The position numbers and the translations under genes are program-made. From the NCBI RefSeq assembly GCF_947499215.1, contig NZ_CANMNI010000001.1, positions 620,001-684,000 on the forward strand: a DNA stretch of 64,000 nt, given 5' to 3'. The stretch is from an uncultured Pontibacter sp. (GTDB taxonomy: Bacteria > Bacteroidota > Bacteroidia > Cytophagales > Hymenobacteraceae). The notes under the pieces are model-generated. The model was given only the letters and a program-made list of their open reading frames with translations. It searched no databases and was not told where the DNA came from. This document shows, one piece after another, positions 60,496-64,000 of the stretch. Each line of letters starts with the position of its first letter. The stretch's first letter is position 1.

Positions 60496-62382
60496 ATGGA
60501 AAAAATAACCCTGATCTACGACACCCGGGAAGAAAGCACGATTACTGATAAGATCGTGCCCGCATTCGGGGATAAAATTCACAAGCTGCTTCCTTTTAAA
60601 CACAATGATGTCATCAGCCACGAACTGGAGCACGAGTGTTGCGTTGTCACCTACCTGAGCGACGAGTGGCTAGCGGAGGTGGTGAACCTTGCTCTCCACC
60701 GGAAATGGACATTGGGCTTTCTTCCTCACCCTGAAATGAAGGAGGCTAGGCAAGGCTATGGCATAGCGGCAGATCTCTTCGAGGCGATTGAGGACGTCAA
60801 AAGCTTTGAACAGGGTGTGAGCGCTGACCTATTGCTTTGCAACGGCAAACCTGTTTTCAACTCGGTTGTGATTGGCAACAGCCTCAGCTTGATGTCGGGA
60901 AGTGTGGCGCGTGACCCTTTCAAGTCCAGAGTAGAGAAGTTCAAGAACCTTTTCAGTCACACCGAGCTGTTGAAACCGCGGGCCTTCACGATCACAACCG
61001 GTAACAAACCTGCTCTTAAAACAGCGGCTCTCGGCATCGTGGCCGTACTGCACGGCAAAAGCACCATGGTATCGCGCTTGCTGCTCAAAGACTCCTACAT
61101 AAACGACGGACGCCTGCATGTGCTGGTGCTAGCGCCCAGAAGCATCATGGAGCTGATCAGATTTTGGGTCGCCTCCACCTTTAATGGCAAAGACGACCAG
61201 CGACTGCCGGAGTTTGTGGGGCATATCAAGACCAAATCGGTGATCATCAGTAGTCCGGAGGCCATGGACTTTTCGCAGGACAACAAGCTGATGAGCGCGA
61301 AGGAAATCGAATTAAGCGTAAGCGAAGACAAACTACAGATCGTACCGGGCAGGTACTTGACCGTCGAAAAAGAGAAAACGGATGCGGAAGAGAAGTTCAG
61401 AGTAGGTACACTTCCGCGGGGAGAGGCCTACGTGCAAGAGTTTACAGATGAGCCTTTGCCGTTGGTTTACCACGCCTCCACGCATGAGTTCAAAGGACTT
61501 TTTACGGTGTTAAGAGAAAATGCCAAAGCATCGAGCCCCTATCTGACGCTCATGGTGATCTCTACAATGCTGGCCACATTCGGACTGTACGCCAATTCCA
61601 CTCCGGTTATCATCGGGGCCATGATTCTGGCCCCGCTCATGGCCCCTATTATTTCTTTGTCGATGGGTGCGCTCCGGCAGGACCGGAAACTCACACTGCA
61701 AAGTATACGCACCATTGGCTACGGTCTCTTGCTGGGCTACATAGCCGCCATCCTGCTCAGCTGGCTGACGCCAATCCAAGCGATGACCGACGAGATAAGC
61801 TCCCGTATACGTCCCAACCTGCTGGACTTGGGCGTAGCTATCCTGTCAGGTATAGCTGGTGCCTATGCGCACGTGCGCGAAGAGGTGGCCAAGACGCTGG
61901 CCGGGGTTGCCATTGCAGTGGCACTTGTTCCGCCACTGGCCGTCTCAGGTATAGGACTTGGCTGGGGAGACTGGGAGGTGTTTCTAGGTGCCTTGCTGTT
62001 GTTGATGACTAACTTGGCGGGCATTGTGCTGGCTGGTTCGGTTACCTTCATGCTGATGGGTTTCAGTCCGCTCCATCTCGCTAAGAAAGGTCTGACCGTA
62101 TCCTTGCTTGTTGTGATTATCGTCAGCCTCCCTTTAGGCTACGGCTCTTTTACAATGATCCGCGACCACAATATCATACGGTCGCTCAGCAACCACACTG
62201 TGGATGACATTACTATTAAACAAGTGTCGGTATTAAGAGGAGGTGACCCTGCAAGGTTGAGCGTAACACTCGTTTCAGAAAATCAGATAGATGATGCGGA
62301 CCTCGAGAAAGTAAAGGCTTCGATAGCCTCCGAGATTGGTAGCGAAGTGGAGATGGAGGCGCTTATCGTCATCCGAAAATAG
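60496..62382 (+). CDS. Diacylglycerol-kinase-like domain fused to DUF389 membrane domain
   Basis: A 628-residue protein. Residues 1-290 resemble a lipid/NAD kinase-like (DAGK catalytic) fold: LIYDTREESTITDK, LHRKWTLGFLPHPEMKEARQGYGIAADLFEAI, DLLLCNGKPVFNSVVIGNSL and a later HVLVLAPRSIMELIRF. Residues 330-560 are a DUF389 domain (TIGR00341-like) of about six helices: APLMAPIISLSMGALRQDRKL, ISSRIRPNLLDLGVAILSGIAGAYA and GVAIAVALVPPLAVSGIGLGWGD. A small C-terminal domain follows. DUF389 function is unknown; the fusion suggests a role in lipid handling. Monocistronic. Confidence 0.85.
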   Translation: MEKITLIYDTREESTITDKIVPAFGDKIHKLLPFKHNDVISHELEHECCVVTYLSDEWLAEVVNLALHRKWTLGFLPHPEMKEARQGYGIAADLFEAIEDVKSFEQGVSADLLLCNGKPVFNSVVIGNSLSLMSGSVARDPFKSRVEKFKNLFSHTELLKPRAFTITTGNKPALKTAALGIVAVLHGKSTMVSRLLLKDSYINDGRLHVLVLAPRSIMELIRFWVASTFNGKDDQRLPEFVGHIKTKSVIISSPEAMDFSQDNKLMSAKEIELSVSEDKLQIVPGRYLTVEKEKTDAEEKFRVGTLPRGEAYVQEFTDEPLPLVYHASTHEFKGLFTVLRENAKASSPYLTLMVISTMLATFGLYANSTPVIIGAMILAPLMAPIISLSMGALRQDRKLTLQSIRTIGYGLLLGYIAAILLSWLTPIQAMTDEISSRIRPNLLDLGVAILSGIAGAYAHVREEVAKTLAGVAIAVALVPPLAVSGIGLGWGDWEVFLGALLLLMTNLAGIVLAGSVTFMLMGFSPLHLAKKGLTVSLLVVIIVSLPLGYGSFTMIRDHNIIRSLSNHTVDDITIKQVSVLRGGDPARLSVTLVSENQIDDADLEKVKASIASEIGSEVEMEALIVIRK

Positions 62383-62544
62383 GCTTCACCCCATTTAATC
62401 CTGATTTCACCTGAAAACGGAAAGGCATGCATTGTATATGGCTTTTTTTCTATCTAACTTACCTTTTCTATAGAATCAATCGTTTAATCGCTGCCTGTGC
62501 AGGTATGGCTATACCTTGCATTAGGCAAAAGCACATCATAAACT

Positions 62545-63243
62545 ATGATCAATAAAACTGTAAAAAACGCACAGGAGGCCCTGCAGGGTGTGCAGGACAG
62601 TATGACCCTGATGCTCGGTGGCTTCGGTCTGTGCGGCATTCCGGAGAACTCCATTCAAGAGTTGCTGCGCCTCGGCGTGAAGGACCTGACCTGTATTTCG
62701 AACAACGCCGGTGTGGATGACTTCGGTATCGGACTGTTACTACAGAAGAGACAGGTGAGAAAAATGATCTCCAGCTATGTGGGCGAGAATGCCGAGTTTG
62801 AGCGTCAGCTGCTGTCAGGCGAGTTGGAAGTGGAGTTGATTCCGCAGGGTACGCTGGCTGAGCGTATCCGTGCCGGTGGTGCCGGTATACCTGCCTTCTT
62901 CACCCCAGCCGGTTACGGTACCGAAGTGGGCGAAGGCAAAGAGAGTCGTGAGTTCAACGGCAAGAGGTACCTGATGGAAGAATGGTTGAAAGCCGACTTC
63001 TCCTTTGTGAAAGCTTGGAAAGGCGACACGGCCGGCAACCTGATCTTCAAAGGCACAGCGCGCAACTTCAACCCAATGATGGCTGCGGCCGGCAAGATCA
63101 CGGTGGCGGAGGTAGAGGAACTGGTACCTGCCGGAGAGCTGGACCCAAACATGATCCATACGCCGGGTATTTATGTGCAGCGTATTTTCCAAGGCGAAAA
63201 GTACGAGAAGCGTATTGAACAACGCACAGTAAGAACCGCTTAA
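62545..63243 (+). CDS. scoA: 3-oxoacid CoA-transferase subunit A
   Basis: A 232-residue subunit of a two-subunit CoA transferase (succinyl-CoA:3-ketoacid type) that activates acetoacetate for use as acetyl-CoA. Family signature: [17 protein letters not shown] (substrate loop), [64 protein letters not shown] and [16 protein letters not shown]. Length is normal. Subunit B starts 11 bp after its stop, so both are made from one transcript. Confidence 0.94.
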   Translation: MINKTVKNAQEALQGVQDSMTLMLGGFGLCGIPENSIQELLRLGVKDLTCISNNAGVDDFGIGLLLQKRQVRKMISSYVGENAEFERQLLSGELEVELIPQGTLAERIRAGGAGIPAFFTPAGYGTEVGEGKESREFNGKRYLMEEWLKADFSFVKAWKGDTAGNLIFKGTARNFNPMMAAAGKITVAEVEELVPAGELDPNMIHTPGIYVQRIFQGEKYEKRIEQRTVRTA

Positions 63244-63254
63244 ATCACTAAGAA

Positions 63255-63911
63255 ATGGGACTGGATAAAAATCAGATAGCGAAACGAATCGCAAAAGAAG
63301 TTAAGAACGGCATGTATGTGAACTTGGGCATCGGTATACCTACCCTTGTGGCAAACTACATCCCCGAGGGTGTGGAAGTGGTGTTGCAGTCGGAGAACGG
63401 ACTGCTGGGCATGGGTCCCTTCCCTACTGAAGACAAAGTAGACGCTGACCTTATCAACGCCGGTAAGCAAACCATTACGACCCTGCCGGGCTCCTCTATT
63501 TTCAGCTCTGCCGAGAGCTTTGGCATGATCCGCGGCGAGCACGTGGACCTCACCATTTTGGGCGCCATGGAGGTATCGGAGCAAGGCGACATCGCCAACT
63601 GGAAGATACCGGGCAAAATGGTGAAAGGCATGGGCGGCGCTATGGACTTGGTGGCTTCTGCCAAAAACATCATCGTGGCCATGCAGCACACTGCTCGCGA
63701 CGGCTCCTCTAAACTCCTCAAGGAATGTACTCTGCCGATCACAGGCCTTAAGTGCATCAAAAAGATCGTGACCGATCTGGCCGTGCTGGAAGTGACTGAA
63801 GACGGTTTTAAGCTGTTGGAACGCGCGCCGGGTGTGACGGTGGAAGACATTCAGAAGGCCACGGAAGGACGTTTGATCGTGGAAGGCGACATACCAGAGG
63901 TGCAGATTTAA
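63255..63911 (+). CDS. scoB: 3-oxoacid CoA-transferase subunit B
   Basis: A 218-residue subunit completing the CoA transferase. Signature segments: GMYVNLGIGIPTLVANYIPEGVEVVLQSENGLLGMGPFP, where the Glu of SENGLLGMG is the catalytic nucleophile forming the CoA thioester; HVDLTILGAMEVSEQGDIANWKIPGKMVKGMGGAMDLVASAKNIIVAMQHT. Length matches. Co-directional with scoA, 11 bp apart; followed by a terminator and a new promoter. Confidence 0.94.
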   Translation: MGLDKNQIAKRIAKEVKNGMYVNLGIGIPTLVANYIPEGVEVVLQSENGLLGMGPFPTEDKVDADLINAGKQTITTLPGSSIFSSAESFGMIRGEHVDLTILGAMEVSEQGDIANWKIPGKMVKGMGGAMDLVASAKNIIVAMQHTARDGSSKLLKECTLPITGLKCIKKIVTDLAVLEVTEDGFKLLERAPGVTVEDIQKATEGRLIVEGDIPEVQI

Positions 63912-63933
63912 TTTAAGCCGGAGCTATACCTGA

Positions 63934-63965
63934 AAAGCGCAGTATCAAAACTGCGCTTTTTCTTT
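63934..63965 (+). terminator. Terminator of scoAB
   Basis: An 11-bp perfect stem (63934-63944 with 63951-63961), 6-nt loop, T run, 22 bp after the scoB stop. Confidence 0.88.
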
Positions 63966-63967
63966 TT

Positions 63968-63975
63968 AAATTTGT
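63968..63975 (+). promoter_or_regulatory. -7 promoter element (TAAATTTG) for a gene beyond the window
   Basis: A TAnnTTTG match just after the scoAB terminator; the gene it would serve lies outside the window on the right. Confidence 0.4.
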
Positions 63976-64000
63976 AAGGAACGGGCTTTTTTACAGCTCA

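Overview
The window looks like a chromosomal segment of a Bacteroidetes bacterium, most likely of the order Cytophagales (Pontibacter/Hymenobacter-like). The basis is a type IX secretion C-terminal sorting domain, Bacteroidetes-typical families (DUF5683, DUF3098, DUF2625, DUF6438, met-zincin proteases, long signal peptidase I) and several good matches to the Bacteroidetes -7 promoter element TAnnTTTG at sensible distances from starts. GC is moderate (about 50 percent), coding density is high, and most genes are housekeeping. No rRNA, CRISPR array, transposase, integrase or phage gene was seen; one tRNA (Cys) is present.

Layout. 0-6 kb: envelope and secreted proteins (c-type cytochrome lipoprotein, met-zincin protease, T9SS cargo). 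6-15 kb: single metabolic or repair genes (BrnQ, an RluF-like protein with an altered active site, pirin, DJ-1/PfpI, CysM, DinB, a TPR protein). 15.5-25 kb: a second met-zincin, PyrG, YidC, two lipoproteins and two DUF2382 stress proteins. 25-30 kb: a tight operon with an MBL-fold hydrolase, ParA, ParB, DUF5683, DapB and LepB. 30-37 kb: accessory genes mixed with Ung, ApaG, KdsA and methyltransferases. 37-44 kb: coiled-coil protein, cyanophycin synthetase, tRNA-Cys, acyltransferase and PsuG. 44-46 kb: AT-rich small genes with repeats between them. 46-52 kb: ribosomal protein S1, HNH nuclease, NlpC/P60 peptidase, SmpB, thioesterase and TsaD. 52-64 kb: a forward block with TamB, FtsX, DUF3098, UppP, TruB, RibF, a DAGK-like/DUF389 fusion and the two CoA-transferase subunits.

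Three layers are not explained by the genes. (1) The hexamer GGTATA/TATACC, often extended to CAGGTATA, occurs about 140 times by hand count, in genes on both strands, in several reading frames and in gaps. (2) Two unlinked places, 30.4-31.04 kb and 44.67-45.94 kb, show integron-like gene-cassette architecture: a 50-bp block shared by both ends exactly at GTT; each following AT-rich gene is flanked by an inverted repeat (10 bp and 8 bp, both perfect); and attC-like AAC...GTT sites with a common CTACGCC core follow the genes. No integrase is in view. (3) Intergenic mosaic repeats, made of TTGATTG-like tracts, a CAGGTCGCGACCTG palindrome and AACTCC-like tracts, occur in the same order at 36.2 and 50.9 kb; further long palindromes lie at 32.3 and 51.0 kb.

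How the genes work together: the 25-30 kb operon couples chromosome partitioning to lysine/peptidoglycan precursor synthesis and protein export. The 52-60 kb block combines outer-membrane assembly (TamB), division (FtsX), the undecaprenyl phosphate cycle (UppP), tRNA pseudouridylation (TruB) and FMN/FAD synthesis (RibF). The SmpB-thioesterase pair and ScoA-ScoB are compact co-directional units. All family assignments come from reading the translated sequence, without database searches.
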